DNA of 64,000 bases, taken from positions 729,625 to 793,624 of the forward strand of contig NZ_JNWO01000002.1 of the NCBI RefSeq assembly GCF_000716435.1, in the 5' to 3' direction. How positions within the stretch are numbered: position 1 is the stretch's first letter; every line of letters starts with the position of its first letter. The stretch is from Streptomyces xylophagus (GTDB taxonomy: Bacteria; Actinomycetota; Actinomycetes; Streptomycetales; Streptomycetaceae). The translations under genes were made by a program, and so were the position numbers. The notes under the pieces were generated by a model. That model saw only the letters and a program-made list of their open reading frames with translations. It made no database searches and was not told where the DNA came from. Shown here in pieces: positions 1-8,125 of this stretch.

Positions 1-230
1 CGTCATGGACGTTCAGCAACTCGACGTCCTCATGCGCCTCTCGCATCGCGTCCAGGTGCTTCTTCACCTCGGCCAGGGCTGTGTCCGACATGCGAGTGGC
101 GGCCAGCGCGGCGGCAGCGGGCTCGAGCAACCGTCGTACCTCCATCAGATCCAGCAGTGCACCCGAGTCGCCTTGGAGCAGTTCCACCGCGCCGCCGAGG
201 CCGAGCCTCCCAGGAACAGTGGCAGATCCT
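1..230 (-). pseudogene. GntR/FadR-family regulator fragment (FCD ligand domain), runs off the left edge
   Basis: Read leftward, this stretch encodes the start of an FCD-type ligand-binding domain: AVELLQGDSGALLDLMEVRR, then LLEPAAAALAA and VKKHLDAMREAHEDVELLN. That is the usual opening of the effector domain in FadR-subfamily GntR regulators, where these helices follow the winged helix. The winged-helix DNA-binding domain, which should lie just upstream at about 230-430, is absent, and that DNA reads instead as a TetR fragment on the other strand. The gene therefore lost its 5' half before the window's left edge cut its 3' half. Seen directly: the FCD motif. Inferred: a dead remnant. Confidence 0.55.
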
Positions 231-329
231 TGCTCTTTGATGAGCCGACCTACTGGAAGCAGTGGATGGGGCGAGGGCCGGCTCGCCTGCGCCATGAGTC
301 GTTCCTGGTTCGCTCAGTGGCAACAGCCG

Positions 330-695
330 GCATTCGCGGCGGACGGCAGCACGTCGATGAAGCAGATCTCCCAGCGCGCGGGAGTCGGAGCGGGCACCCT
401 GTACCGCAACTTCCCCACCCTTGAGTCGCTGGTCCTGGCCGTCTACCAGGACGAGGTGGCACGCATCATCGCCACCGTGCCCGACCTGCTGGCCCCGATG
501 CCGCGACTGGAAGCGCTCCGCCACTGGACGACCGACCTCGTCGAGGGCATGCGCAGAAAGCACGGTCTCGGCGACGCCCTGGGCCCGGGTGCACACCAGG
601 CGATCACCGAGCAGAGCTACGGGCCGGTCATCGCCGCGATCACACAGCTCCTCGACGCCGGCAAGAAGGACGGGAGCATTCCCCCAGGACCGGGC
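330..695 (+). pseudogene. TetR-family regulator remnant, both ends lost
   Basis: A clear TetR recognition helix is visible (ISQRAGVGAGTLYRNFPTLE) followed by a typical C-terminal helical stretch with ALRHWTTDLVEGMR and ITQLLDAGKKDGSI. The first helix of the DNA-binding domain and any proper start codon are missing; the open frame continues upstream only into DNA that reads as a GntR fragment on the opposite strand. After about position 690 the frame becomes proline- and arginine-rich nonsense, so the C-terminus is lost too. It cannot be a working repressor. It lies about 90 bases before an IS5-type end, which suggests rearrangement by insertion elements. Confidence 0.6.
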
Positions 696-784
696 ACCCC
701 ACATGCTCGCGCTCATCCTCGACGGACCCCGCACGCACCGGTAGACGCCGCGCACGGAACAGGGCCCGTCAAGTGATCGACTTA

Positions 785-878
785 GAGAGCCCGGCGGTAG
801 GCGTCACTTGAGTCTTCTGGTGGTGGGTAGGTGTCCCAGCGGTAGCGCGGCGGACGCGTGTGCGGAGTGTGACGAGTA
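785..878. mobile_element. IS5-type element left-end remnant
   Basis: The stretch starts with GAGAGCCCGGCGGTAGG and continues with GCGTCACTTGAGTC. The same sequence, inverted, forms the right end of the IS5-type element at 6322-7280, and the part after GGCGTCACTTGAG matches that element's transposase 3' end at 6322-6413. Only about 90 bases remain, so this is a terminal-repeat relic that cannot code for transposase. About 105 bases of featureless DNA follow before the HxlR stop codon. Confidence 0.65.
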
Positions 879-985
879 CGCATGGCCGCGCCCGGCTGAT
901 CCCTAGTGCTGCCCCGCAGAAGTTCGTTGAGGGGGCTGATCAAGCTGTCCCCGTCATAGTCGGCAAGGTGCTGGAGCCCGCTTGT

Positions 986-1399
986 TCACCGGATTCCGGA
1001 GTCGGGATATTCGGCATCCCATTCTTGGCGTGCTTGCGCGATGGCGTCGCGGTGTTCCGCCGACCAGTCCGTGAGGGCCTTGACCAGATAGGTGAGGCTG
1101 TGGCCCATCGCCGTGAGCTTGTACTCGACCTGCGGGGGCACCATGGGGTGCACGGTCCGGGTGACCAGGCCGTCGCGTTCCAACCGGCGCACGGTGAGCG
1201 TCAGCATCCGCTGTGAGATACCGGGTATGGCGCGCTGTAGCTGTCGGAAACGGCGGACACCCTGGGCCAGTTCGACGACGACCAGGACCGACCATTTGTC
1301 GCCGATCCGGTCGAGCACATCGCGGATCCCGCAGTCCTCGTGCTCGTCGCCGCAGCTGACGACGGGTTCGGTGGTTACCCCGGTGTGCCCCACTGACAT
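986..1399 (-). CDS. HxlR-family transcriptional regulator
   Basis: A 137-aa protein with the single winged-helix layout of HxlR/MarR-like regulators. A Cys-containing N-terminus ([20 protein letters not shown]) leads into [20 protein letters not shown], the [20 protein letters not shown] recognition region, then a wing and a C-terminal dimer helix. The start is set by GGAGG seven bases before ATG. It is transcribed away from the NmrA-like oxidoreductase at 1485, and the 85-base gap between them is the likely shared control region. HxlR proteins often sense electrophiles or quinones through the N-terminal cysteines; here Cys16 and Cys22 could do so, but that is inference. The family call is firm. 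Confidence 0.88.
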   Translation of the reverse strand: MSVGHTGVTTEPVVSCGDEHEDCGIRDVLDRIGDKWSVLVVVELAQGVRRFRQLQRAIPGISQRMLTLTVRRLERDGLVTRTVHPMVPPQVEYKLTAMGHSLTYLVKALTDWSAEHRDAIAQARQEWDAEYPDSGIR

Positions 1400-1484
1400 G
1401 GAAGTGCCTCCTTACGCTCCCTGCCGCAAAACCGCAGGATGATCCCGGTTACCGAAGAGAACCTACCGGAACGGGAAAACCCTG
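1400..1484. promoter_or_regulatory. Divergent control region between HxlR regulator and NmrA-like oxidoreductase
   Basis: The 85-base gap separates two divergent starts. It contains GGTTACCGAAGAGAACC, with GGTT and AACC arms nine bases apart, overlapping the expected promoter of the rightward gene. HxlR regulators commonly control the divergent reductase gene, so this is the natural operator candidate. The repeat is short and imperfect. Confidence 0.35.
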
Positions 1485-2297
1485 ATGATCCTGGTTACAG
1501 GCAGCACCGGCGCCCTGGGCACGCTGATCGCCGAGCGGCTGGCCGACCGCGACGACACCGTCCTTGGAACGCGCGAACCTCAGCGGCTCAAGGCCCCGCT
1601 GCCGGTCCGCCACATCGACTTCGACGAGCCCGGCACCCTCGCCGGGGGCTTCGACGCTGTGGATGTACTGCTGCTGATCTCCGCGGGCTACGGCGAGGAC
1701 GACACGGTCATAGCCCGGCAAGGTGCCGCCGTCGACGCCGCAGAGAAGGCCGGTGTGGGGCATGTCGTCTATACGAGCCTGACCACCGACGGCGATCACC
1801 TTCCCTACGCGCTGCCGCACCGTTGGACCGAGCGTCGGCTCCAGGCGAGCACCATGGACTGGACGATCCTGCGCAATGGCCTGTACGCGGAGTTGCTGGG
1901 TGGCCTAGCGGCGCCGTCGGCCGACGGGCGGATTACCGCCCCGCTCGGCGAGGGTCAACTGGCCGCCGTTGCACGGGCGGATCTGGCCGATGCCGCGGCG
2001 CGCGTGACGGTGGAGGCACCCGCTCATGCGGGGCGCATCTATGAACTCGTCGGCGAGCAGGCCATCGGCGGAGCCGACCTGGCCCGCGCTCGCGGCCCAC
2101 ACGTCACCTACGAGCCGGAGACCCTCGCCCAGGCCCGCGCGCGCATCGCCGCTTCCGGCGCCGAGCCGTTCCAGGTGCCGATGCTGGTGGGCACCTACTC
2201 CGCCATCGCGACCGGATTCATGTCCCGCACCGGCGGTGATCTGCGTCAACTGCTGGGCCGCGCACCCCACTCCGCGCTCGCAGCAGCCCTCGCATAG
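1485..2297 (+). CDS. NAD(P)H-binding NmrA-like oxidoreductase
   Basis: A 270-aa protein beginning MILVTGSTGALGTLIAERLA, the Rossmann TGxTGxxG nucleotide-binding motif of atypical short-chain dehydrogenases. Further along, HVVYTSL and MDWTILRNGLYAE are typical of the NmrA/quinone-oxidoreductase-2 (YtfG) branch. Proteins of this type reduce quinones or sense NADPH; the substrate cannot be read from sequence. There is no signal peptide or membrane segment, so it is cytoplasmic. It faces the HxlR regulator, a common pairing for inducible quinone reductases. Its stop is 38 bases before the IS630 transposase start, so the mobile element landed right behind it. Length and motifs look intact. Confidence 0.85.
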   Translation: MILVTGSTGALGTLIAERLADRDDTVLGTREPQRLKAPLPVRHIDFDEPGTLAGGFDAVDVLLLISAGYGEDDTVIARQGAAVDAAEKAGVGHVVYTSLTTDGDHLPYALPHRWTERRLQASTMDWTILRNGLYAELLGGLAAPSADGRITAPLGEGQLAAVARADLADAAARVTVEAPAHAGRIYELVGEQAIGGADLARARGPHVTYEPETLAQARARIAASGAEPFQVPMLVGTYSAIATGFMSRTGGDLRQLLGRAPHSALAAALA

Positions 2298-2335
2298 CCC
2301 ACACAGCAACCATTCCGCGCCGGCGGGAAAGAGCC

Positions 2336-3194
2336 ATGCCCCGCGCAACCAAGAGGGCTCTGACGGCGGTTGTGGTGGACCTTGCCGAGTCGGTGCGTGC
2401 GCGCCTGCTGCGGCTCACAGCGTCCGTGACAGCACAGGTCCGGCAGGCCCTACGGGCGAAGATCATTCTCGGTGCGGCCGACGGGCTGGCCAACGCCGCG
2501 ATCGCACGCGAGCTGAAGGTCAGCGTCAACACGGTGCGCAAGTGGCGGGGCCGGTTCGCCGCCGGTGGCCTGGCAGCTCTGGCTGACGCGAAACGCTCCG
2601 GCCGACCCTGTGTCTACGGGCCGCAGGTGCGCGTCGCCGTAGTGGCCGCTGCCACCAGCCCGCCCCCGCACCCGGAGTCGACCTGGTCGCACCGCAAGAT
2701 CGCAGCGCAGGTGGCGGGCACGGTCTTCACCGCGAACTCGCCGTCCCAGGTCGGCCGGATCCTGGCGGATCTGGATCTGAAACCGCACCGGGTGCGGGGC
2801 TGGCTCACCCGCCGGGATACCCCGGACTTCTGGCAGCGGGCCGCCGACGTCTGCAACTTGTACCTCTCCCCGCCCGAGGGTGCGGTGGTGCTGTCCGTCG
2901 ACGAGAAGACCGCCATCGCTGCGCGATCCCGACGGCACCTTGGACAGGCGCCCCCGCCCGGATGGATAGCCCGGCAGGAGTTCGAATACCGCCGGCACGG
3001 CACCGCCTCCCCCGTCGCGGCACTGGACGTGCGAAGCGGCCAGGTCCTCACAGAGATCATCACCCGGAACAATGCGGCCACCTTCACCGCCTTCCTCGAT
3101 CGACTCGATGCGGTCATCGACCCCAGCAAAGAGATCCACATCGTCCTCGACAACGGCTCCTCGCACACAGCCAAGCACACCAAGACATGGCTAG
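2336..3194 (+). pseudogene. IS630-family transposase, 5' part, split by an IS5-type insertion
   Basis: About 285 residues of an IS630 transposase. An N-terminal helix-turn-helix (NAAIARELKVSVNTVRKWRG) is followed by the DDE catalytic core with SVDEKTAIAARSR and IHIVLDNGSSHTAKHTKTWL. The frame is broken at 3191-3194 (CTAG) by the element at 3195-4759. Deleting that element and one CTAG copy joins this part in frame to 4764-4987, giving a 360-residue transposase of normal length (LAAHPRWHVHWTPPHASW across the joint). The split was therefore caused by one clean insertion and no other damage is visible in either half. Confidence 0.9.
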
Positions 3195-3209
3195 GATCTG
3201 TCCGGCCGA

Positions 3210-4141
3210 TCATGTTCGGAGCCAGATGGTGAGGGCTGCGGCGGTTGCGGTGCCGAGGTAGACGTAACGGCGCTTGTCATAGCGGGTGGCCACCGCCCGG
3301 TGCTGCTTCAGCCGGTTGATGGCCCGCTCGACGGTGTTGCGCTTCCTGTAACGCTCCTCGTCGAAGCCCGGTGGCCGTCCGCCTCGTGACCCTTTGCGTA
3401 GGCGCGCGGCCTGGCTGTCGGTCTTCTCGGGAATCGTGTGCCGGATGCCCCGTTGCCGCAGATAGTCGCGGCAGGGCCCGTTGCTGTAGGCCTTGTCGGC
3501 CGCGACGCTGTCCGGCTTCTTGCGCGGCCTGCCCGGCCCGAGCTTCGGGACACGGATCTTCTCCAGAACCGGCTTGAACTGCGTGCAGTCCGCCCGCTGA
3601 CCAGGTGTGACGACCAGGGCTAGCGGGCGGCAGCGGCCGTCCGCACTCAGGTGGAGCTTGGTGGTGAACCCGCCGCGCGAGCGGCCCAGACCCTCACCTC
3701 CCGCACCACCTCCACCAGGCGGGCGTGCAGGCTCTGCCATGGCGTTTCGTCCTGATGTTCTGGCCCCTCGGCCCCCTTTGACGCGGAGGTCGGCGGCGGG
3801 TCGGTGCGGGCGCCCGCCGCATGCTGATGCGCCCGCACGATGGTGGAGTCGACCGAGACGTCCCAGTCGATCTCCCCGGCCGCGTCGGCCTGGGCCTGGA
3901 CCTGCTGGAGCAGACGCTCCCACGTGCCGTCGGCTGACCACGGCCGGTGCCGTTCGTAGACGGTCTTCCATGGCCCGAACCGTTCGGGCAGGTCACGCCA
4001 CTGCACGCCGGTCCGTACCCGGTGCAGAATCCCGTCGATCACCTGCCGGTGATCCCGCCACCGGCCACAACTCCTGTTGCTGACCGGCAGAAACGGCCGC
4101 AGCCGTTCCCACTCGGCATCACTCAGATCACCCCGCCCCAT
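3210..4141 (-). CDS. IS5-family transposase in two overlapping frames
   Basis: The first frame (3647-4141, 164 aa) begins MGRGDLSDAEWERLRPFL, the insertion-element DNA-binding domain, and contains the first catalytic Asp in VSVDSTIVRAHQH. The second frame (to 3210) carries GRSRGGFTTKLHLSADG, the second Asp in VAADKAYSNG and the Glu in NTVERAINRLKQHRAVATRY. Together they make a complete DDE transposase. The two frames overlap near 3650-3970, the usual layout in the IS427 group, where ribosomal frameshifting joins them. The element has perfect flanking CTAG repeats, so it was functional when it inserted. Whether the shift is programmed or a later mutation cannot be settled by eye. Confidence 0.8.
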
Positions 4142-4197
4142 GACAGGAAGAACGACCAGACCACGCGCCGGTCACAAGATCACACGAATCCTGCTCC

Positions 4198-4671
4198 CTA
4201 CTCCGTGACGAAGGGCGTGTATCCGACCGGGACCTCGCTCACCTGAAGGTCCGAGAAGAGCAAGGTCAGGTTGTGTGCGTTGGTCTCAATGCGTACCTCA
4301 TGGCAGTCGATCCCGAGGGCCTTCGACCAGCGGCGGGTCTTCTCCGACTCAGGGAGAAGCTTGGCTCCCGGGTACAGACCGTGCCACTTCACGCCCCAGA
4401 CGTATCCGTCGAGGTCGATACCGGTTTCGTGGTCGATGAGCCGGTCGTCCAAAGAGATCCGCCAGGTCTCCGCCGGCACTGACGTCTCGCATCGGGCCTC
4501 GACGCAGTACCGGAAGAGATACCGCAGGTGGGACGGCGTGATGCCCGTACGGGGATCAGCCGTCGCGTAGACGATGACCTCGTAGTCGCGCATGTAGTTG
4601 GTGTATCCGTGGTGCACGACAGCGTGATCGAAGATCTCGTCCAGCATCTGTGCAAGTACGGCGGTATCCAT
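4198..4671 (-). CDS. YxiG-like protein, passenger gene inside an IS5-type element
   Basis: A 157-aa cytoplasmic protein (MDTAVLAQMLDEIFDHAVVH, later DPRTGITPSHLRYLFRYCVE, VWGVKWHGLYPGAKLLPESE and NLTLLFSDLQVSEVPVGY). The arrangement resembles small YxiG-like actinobacterial proteins of unknown function; I recall the family rather than having checked it. It is complete, with a purine-rich ribosome site (AAGGA) before ATG. It sits inside the inverted repeats of the element at 3195-4759, upstream of the transposase and in the same orientation, 56 bases from the transposase start. Nothing indicates catalysis or membrane insertion. YxiG in Bacillus lies in a toxin-rich wall-associated locus, so a protective role is conceivable but unproven. 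Confidence 0.6.
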   Translation of the reverse strand: MDTAVLAQMLDEIFDHAVVHHGYTNYMRDYEVIVYATADPRTGITPSHLRYLFRYCVEARCETSVPAETWRISLDDRLIDHETGIDLDGYVWGVKWHGLYPGAKLLPESEKTRRWSKALGIDCHEVRIETNAHNLTLLFSDLQVSEVPVGYTPFVTE

Positions 4672-4763
4672 GCCGTCCTTCTACCTCACTCGACGAGACC
4701 TTCGACACCGAGTTGCACGGGTTCAGACGCCATCGCCTCAAAGATCGACCGGACAGGTCCTAG

Positions 4764-4987
4764 CCGCCCACCCGCGTTGGCACGTGCACTGGACACCGCC
4801 CCACGCCTCCTGGCTGAACCAGATCGAGCTGTTCTTCTCCGTCCTGACCCGTCGTGTCCCGCGGAACGGCGACTTCCACAGTCGAGACGACCTCATCGAC
4901 AAGATGGACACCTACGTCATCCAGCACAACAAGGCCGCGAAGTCGTATCGCTGGACCTATGGCGGCACCCCGCTCAAGACAGCGTGA
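4764..4987 (+). pseudogene. IS630-family transposase, 3' part
   Basis: This is the C-terminal piece of the transposase that starts at 2336. It contains the motif around the last catalytic Glu (HWTPPHASWLNQIELFFSVL) and the terminal segment NGDFHSRDDLIDKMDTYVIQ, ending in a TGA at 4985-4987. After virtual removal of the intervening element it is in frame with the 5' part. Between this stop and the SDR stop at 5074 is about 85 bases that probably contain the IS630 right end, though I could not define its inverted repeat. Confidence 0.88.
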
Positions 4988-5073
4988 TCGACACCCTCCA
5001 CGAACTTCTGCGGGACAGCACTGGATCCTCGAACGTCGGCTGAAGCCTGGCCGGGCGGGCGGCTGCCGAAGGG

Positions 5074-5784
5074 TCAGGCGGCGGGAACCGCCTGCGGATA
5101 GAGCACGCTCGGGTCGGCGGACAGGGCGGCCTTGAGCTGGACGGAGTTGTTGTCGGCGAGGATCTCCATGTTCCCGGCCTCGATACCGTCGAGGGCGGCG
5201 CGCACGACATCGGCGGGGTCGTTCTTCTCCACGTCCCACCCGGCCATCATGTCGGTGTCGGTGCTGGCCAGGTGCAGGCCCGTCACCGCGGTTCCCTGGC
5301 CCGCGAGTTCGAGGCGGATGCCGTTGGTGAGGCTCCACGCCGCCGCCTTCGACGCGCTGTAGGCGTTGGCCCCGTCGTAGGCGAGCCAGGACATCGCCGA
5401 CAGGACGTTGAGGATGGCCCCGCCGCCATTGGCGGCCAAGACGGGGGTGAACGCCCGGACCACGTTGAGGGTGCCGAAGTAGTTGGTGTCCATCTCCAGC
5501 CGGATCTTCTCGGGGTCCCCGGTGACGAGGTTCTGCTGGGTGAAGACGCCGGCATTGTTGATCAGGAGGGTGACGTCCGAGGCCGCGCCCGCCGCGGCGG
5601 CGACCGACGCCGGATCGGTGATGTCGAGCCGCAGTACCTCCACACCGGGGAGGTCGACGAGGTGAGGGGTGCGCGCGGTCGCGTAGACCTTGGTGGCGCC
5701 CCGGTGCAGGAGCTGTTGGGCGAAGTGCCTGCCGATGCCGCGGTTGGCGCCGGTGACGAGGGCGACGGAACCGGTGATCTTCAT
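5074..5784 (-). CDS. Short-chain dehydrogenase/reductase (SDR)
   Basis: A 236-aa classical SDR. The NADP-binding motif TGANRGIG is at residues 11-18, NNAG at about 76-79, the catalytic Ser near 129, Tyr142 and Lys146 (AYSASKAA). The start is the ATG at 5784, with GGAG seven bases upstream; a longer frame exists but adds no family sequence. It is divergent from the MerR regulator at 5902 and is its most likely target. The nearest relative in this window is the SDR at 24661, which shares the ATKVYATARTP/AAKVYATARSP region, so the two are paralogs. The substrate is unknown. Confidence 0.88.
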   Translation of the reverse strand: MKITGSVALVTGANRGIGRHFAQQLLHRGATKVYATARTPHLVDLPGVEVLRLDITDPASVAAAAGAASDVTLLINNAGVFTQQNLVTGDPEKIRLEMDTNYFGTLNVVRAFTPVLAANGGGAILNVLSAMSWLAYDGANAYSASKAAAWSLTNGIRLELAGQGTAVTGLHLASTDTDMMAGWDVEKNDPADVVRAALDGIEAGNMEILADNNSVQLKAALSADPSVLYPQAVPAA

Positions 5785-5847
5785 GGGGAGTCTCCTGGCA
5801 GTGGTGAGGTGATTCCTGTCCGGGCTGTTCACGGGCTACGCTAAAAC

Positions 5848-5863
5848 CTGACGTTGACGTCAG
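5848..5863. promoter_or_regulatory. Probable MerR operator between SDR and MerR genes
   Basis: CTGACGTTGACGTCAG is a perfect inverted repeat with 7-base arms and a 2-base centre, placed between the two divergent starts. MerR-family activators bind such dyads lying between promoter elements with an over-long spacer. It is the only strong dyad in the 117-base gap. Confidence 0.6.
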
Positions 5864-5901
5864 AGGCAAGGAATGTGATCCAGGTCATGGAGGGGGCGTT
5901 G

Positions 5902-6270
5902 ATGCGCATCGGTGAGCTGGCCTCAAGGGTGGGCGTGAGCGTGCGGGCACTGCGCTACTACGAAGAGCAGGACCTGCTGGCCTCGGCGCGCAGCCCCAGC
6001 GGCCAGCGGCAGTACCCGGACAGCGCGGTCGACCGCGTCCAGCTGATTCAGCAGCTGTACTCCGCAGGGCTGCCGAGCAGGGCGATCCTGGAACTGCTGC
6101 CGTGCGTCGAGACCGGTGACGTGACCCCCGTGCTGCTGGACCGGCTGTCGGCCGAGCGGGACCGCATCGATACGCAGGTCAGCACCCTGGTGAAAACCCG
6201 GGACCGGCTCGACGCCATCATCACCACAGCCTCCACAGCCAGGAGCGCGGGCCGGCCCTGCCCTCGTTGA
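5902..6270 (+). CDS. MerR-family transcriptional regulator
   Basis: A 122-aa protein opening MRIGELASRVGVSVRALRYY, the MerR winged helix-turn-helix, followed by EEQDLLASARSPSGQRQY and a coiled-coil dimer helix (LDRLSAERDRIDTQVSTLVK). ATG at 5902 has a GGAGGGGG site six bases before it and matches the family's N-terminus; an upstream ATG at 5887 would overlap that site. The C-terminus lacks the Cys pattern of metal sensors, placing it with the small organic-effector MerR regulators. It faces the SDR gene with a perfect dyad between them, so autoregulation and control of the SDR are likely. Confidence 0.88.
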   Translation: MRIGELASRVGVSVRALRYYEEQDLLASARSPSGQRQYPDSAVDRVQLIQQLYSAGLPSRAILELLPCVETGDVTPVLLDRLSAERDRIDTQVSTLVKTRDRLDAIITTASTARSAGRPCPR

Positions 6271-6321
6271 GCAGCGCGCCTTCCCCAGGCGTGCGGCAGT
6301 GCTGGTCCGCCCGACGTCAGC

Positions 6322-7280
6322 AGGCGTCACTTGAGTCTCTTGGTGGTGGGCCGTCCGTCCCGGCGGTAGAGCGGGGTCGCGCGGCGGATGAGCATGCGGA
6401 GCGTGACGATCGCGGCGGACAGGTAGAGGTGGAAGTCCACAGCGCACTGGCGCTTCTCGGTGCAGCGGCGGAGCTTGCCGAAGTCGTTCATCCATGCGTG
6501 GCTCCGCTCCACGACCCACGTCTTGCCGGCCTGGATCGGTGCGGGCACGCCCTTGCGGGCGATCTCGCCGGTGAAGCCCGGTTCCTCGAGCGCGGCTCGG
6601 GTCCTGTCACTGTCGTAGCCCCGGTCCACGTTGACGTTGACCTGCTCGGGAAACACACCGGCCTGCTTCTTCGCGGCCTCCAGGGTGGGCACGAGCAGCG
6701 GGGAGTCATGACGGTTGGCCCCGGCCGAGACGAGACCGATCGGGACGCCGCGGGCTTCGGTGGCCACTGAGCGCTTCAGGCCCTGCTTGCCCCGGTCGAC
6801 CGGGGAGCGTCCGGCTCTGTCGCCGTCGCAGGGAGCCTTGGTGATGCACCCGTCGACGGACAGCTCATGGAGTTGGAGGCCGGTCATGCGGTCGTACGCC
6901 TGCACGGCCAGCCCGTGGACCTGCTCGGCCCTGCCCAGCTGTGACCCGTACTCGACGCGGCGTCGGATGGTGCGCTCGGAGCACTGGCGGTCGGCGATCC
7001 GCTCGTATCCGGAGCCGTGCACCAGGGCGGCGATGACGCGCTCGAAGACAATCCGGTCCGGGATGCGCGGGTTGTGACAGCCGAGCGGACGGGTATCGAC
7101 ATGCTCGGGCAGCAGCGCTGCGAACTGGTCCCACAGGGGTTCGAGCAGACATGACGGCAGCACAGGCACGAGCCCTCCGGCGATCACTGAGCGTCAAGAA
7201 CTCCATGATCATCCGGGCTCGTGCCTGTCTTGCCTCCGGGTCGTCACACGGCCATTCGCCACACCTACCGCCGGGCTCTC
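6322..7280 (-). mobile_element. IS5-family element, left end truncated
   Basis: The right end is complete: the reverse complement of 7261-7280 reads GAGAGCCCGGCGGTAGGTGT, matching the terminal repeat seen at 785-801. On the left the sequence begins only at AGGCGTCACTTGAG (6322), so the first 15 or so bases of the repeat are missing. The transposase gene inside is intact, but the lost terminus should immobilise this copy unless another end is used. TTA follows the right end and also precedes the relic left end at 785, which may be coincidence. Confidence 0.75.
6327..7187 (-). CDS. IS5-family transposase
   Basis: A 286-aa single-frame DDE transposase. It has an N-terminal domain (LPSCLLEPLWDQFAALLPEH), the first Asp in LHELSVDGCITKAP, the second in VNVDRGYDSDRTRAA and the Glu in WVVERSHAWMNDFGKLRRC. 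It ends within 10 bases of the element's truncated left end, as usual for compact IS5 elements. The coding sequence looks undamaged. A shortened relative is found at 7670-8125 and a terminal scrap at 785-878, so this IS type has visited the region at least three times. Confidence 0.88.
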   Translation of the reverse strand: MIAGGLVPVLPSCLLEPLWDQFAALLPEHVDTRPLGCHNPRIPDRIVFERVIAALVHGSGYERIADRQCSERTIRRRVEYGSQLGRAEQVHGLAVQAYDRMTGLQLHELSVDGCITKAPCDGDRAGRSPVDRGKQGLKRSVATEARGVPIGLVSAGANRHDSPLLVPTLEAAKKQAGVFPEQVNVNVDRGYDSDRTRAALEEPGFTGEIARKGVPAPIQAGKTWVVERSHAWMNDFGKLRRCTEKRQCAVDFHLYLSAAIVTLRMLIRRATPLYRRDGRPTTKRLK

Positions 7281-7367
7281 TTAGACGCCGCGCAGATAGG
7301 CGGCGTTGAGGGCGTCTACTCCAGTTAGGCTCAGAAGATCACTGTTACAGACCGCTATGAGGGGGCT

Positions 7368-7646
7368 ATGGCCGTCACTTACTTGATGCTTGCGCGGTTG
7401 CCTGAAGGAGGCTTGGGTGCCTTCGAGGCTTATGAGAGCGCTGTCCTGCCGCTCCTTGCCGAGTACGGAGGGCGTCTTGAGCGCCGGCTTCGCACTCTGG
7501 ACGATCGGGTCGAGGCCCATCTCATAACCTTTCCCAACAGCGAGGATCTCTCTGCCTACCGGGCGGATCCCCGGCGTTCTGCCGCTGCACCACTGCTGGA
7601 GTCGTCTGGGGCAGCGGTCGAACTGCTCGCGGTGCGCGACATTTAG
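7368..7646 (+). CDS. Small dimeric alpha-beta barrel (DUF1330/ABM-like) protein
   Basis: A 92-aa protein (MAVTYLMLARLPEGGLGAFE, later YESAVLPLLAEYGGRLERRL and LSAYRADPRRSAAAPLLESS). The beta-alpha-beta-beta-alpha-beta pattern with a central 'AYRADPRR' segment is that of ferredoxin-fold monooxygenase-like or DUF1330 proteins, which act as dimers on small aromatics or have unknown roles. GAGGGGGCT just before the ATG is a good ribosome site. It stands alone between two IS5 relics, so its original operon partners may have been lost. Family placement is moderate; function is unknown. Confidence 0.65.
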   Translation: MAVTYLMLARLPEGGLGAFEAYESAVLPLLAEYGGRLERRLRTLDDRVEAHLITFPNSEDLSAYRADPRRSAAAPLLESSGAAVELLAVRDI

Positions 7647-7669
7647 AGGTGGCGTGGACAAGGGTGCGG

Positions 7670-8125
7670 TCATGGTCGACGGTTCGGGCGTTCGTCCCAG
7701 CGGTGAGTCGTCCACGCCTGCCGGATCAGGCTGCGCACGGTGATGATCGCGTCAGCGAGGTTGAAGAATGCTTCGACGACGGTGGCGCGCCGCTCGTAGC
7801 AGCGGACGAGCCGGTAGAAGGCGTTCTGCCAGGCGTGGGTACGCTCCATGTGCCAACGTCGGCTGGCCTGGATGGGCGCCTTCTCGCCTTTGTGCGCAAT
7901 GAGGCCGTGTAGGCCGCGTTCGTCGAGCACAGCACGGGTCTTGTCCGAGTCGTAGCCGGCGTCCAATTACACGGTGACGTCGACGGGGGAACGCCCGGCC
8001 ACCTCGCCGCCTCCGGGGTTCGGTCAGCCATGAGGGCAGGGCAGGCACAGGTATCCCGGTGGTCACAGAGCGTCGCAACTCCATGATCACCAGGTCCTGT
8101 GCCTGTTCTGCTACCGAGGTACCCC
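7670..8125 (-). pseudogene. IS5-family transposase remnant with internal deletion
   Basis: The 3' part reads DAGYDSDKTRAVLDERGLHG, then APIQASRRWHMERTHAWQNA, the second catalytic Asp and the Glu region of the same transposase type as at 6327-7187. Near 7967 the frame stops, and 8020-8110 resembles the 5' end of that gene (TGATCACCAGGTCCTGTGCC compared with the start region at 7145-7230). The middle third, including the first catalytic Asp, is gone. It is a collapsed copy and not functional. Confidence 0.75.

Larger units (their letters stand above)
3195..4759 (-). mobile_element. IS5-type element carrying a YxiG-like passenger gene, with CTAG target duplication
   Basis: The left end reads GATCTGTCCGGCCGATC and the right end, reverse complemented, GACCTGTCCGGTCGATC: terminal inverted repeats of 17 bases with two mismatches. 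CTAG occurs immediately outside both ends (3191-3194 and 4760-4763) and fits the YTAR target of the IS5 family. The 1565-base element holds a two-frame transposase (3210-4141) and, upstream of it on the same strand, an intact 157-residue gene (4198-4671) unrelated to transposition. It interrupts an IS630 transposase whose reading frame is restored when it is removed. Ordinary IS5 elements of this kind lack a passenger, so this one is cargo-bearing. Confidence 0.85.

Noticed and set aside
3210..4141. Calling the two-frame IS5 transposase a pseudogene
   Set aside because: The overlapping two-frame layout is normal in the IS427 group and the element has perfect target duplications, so it was mobile at insertion.
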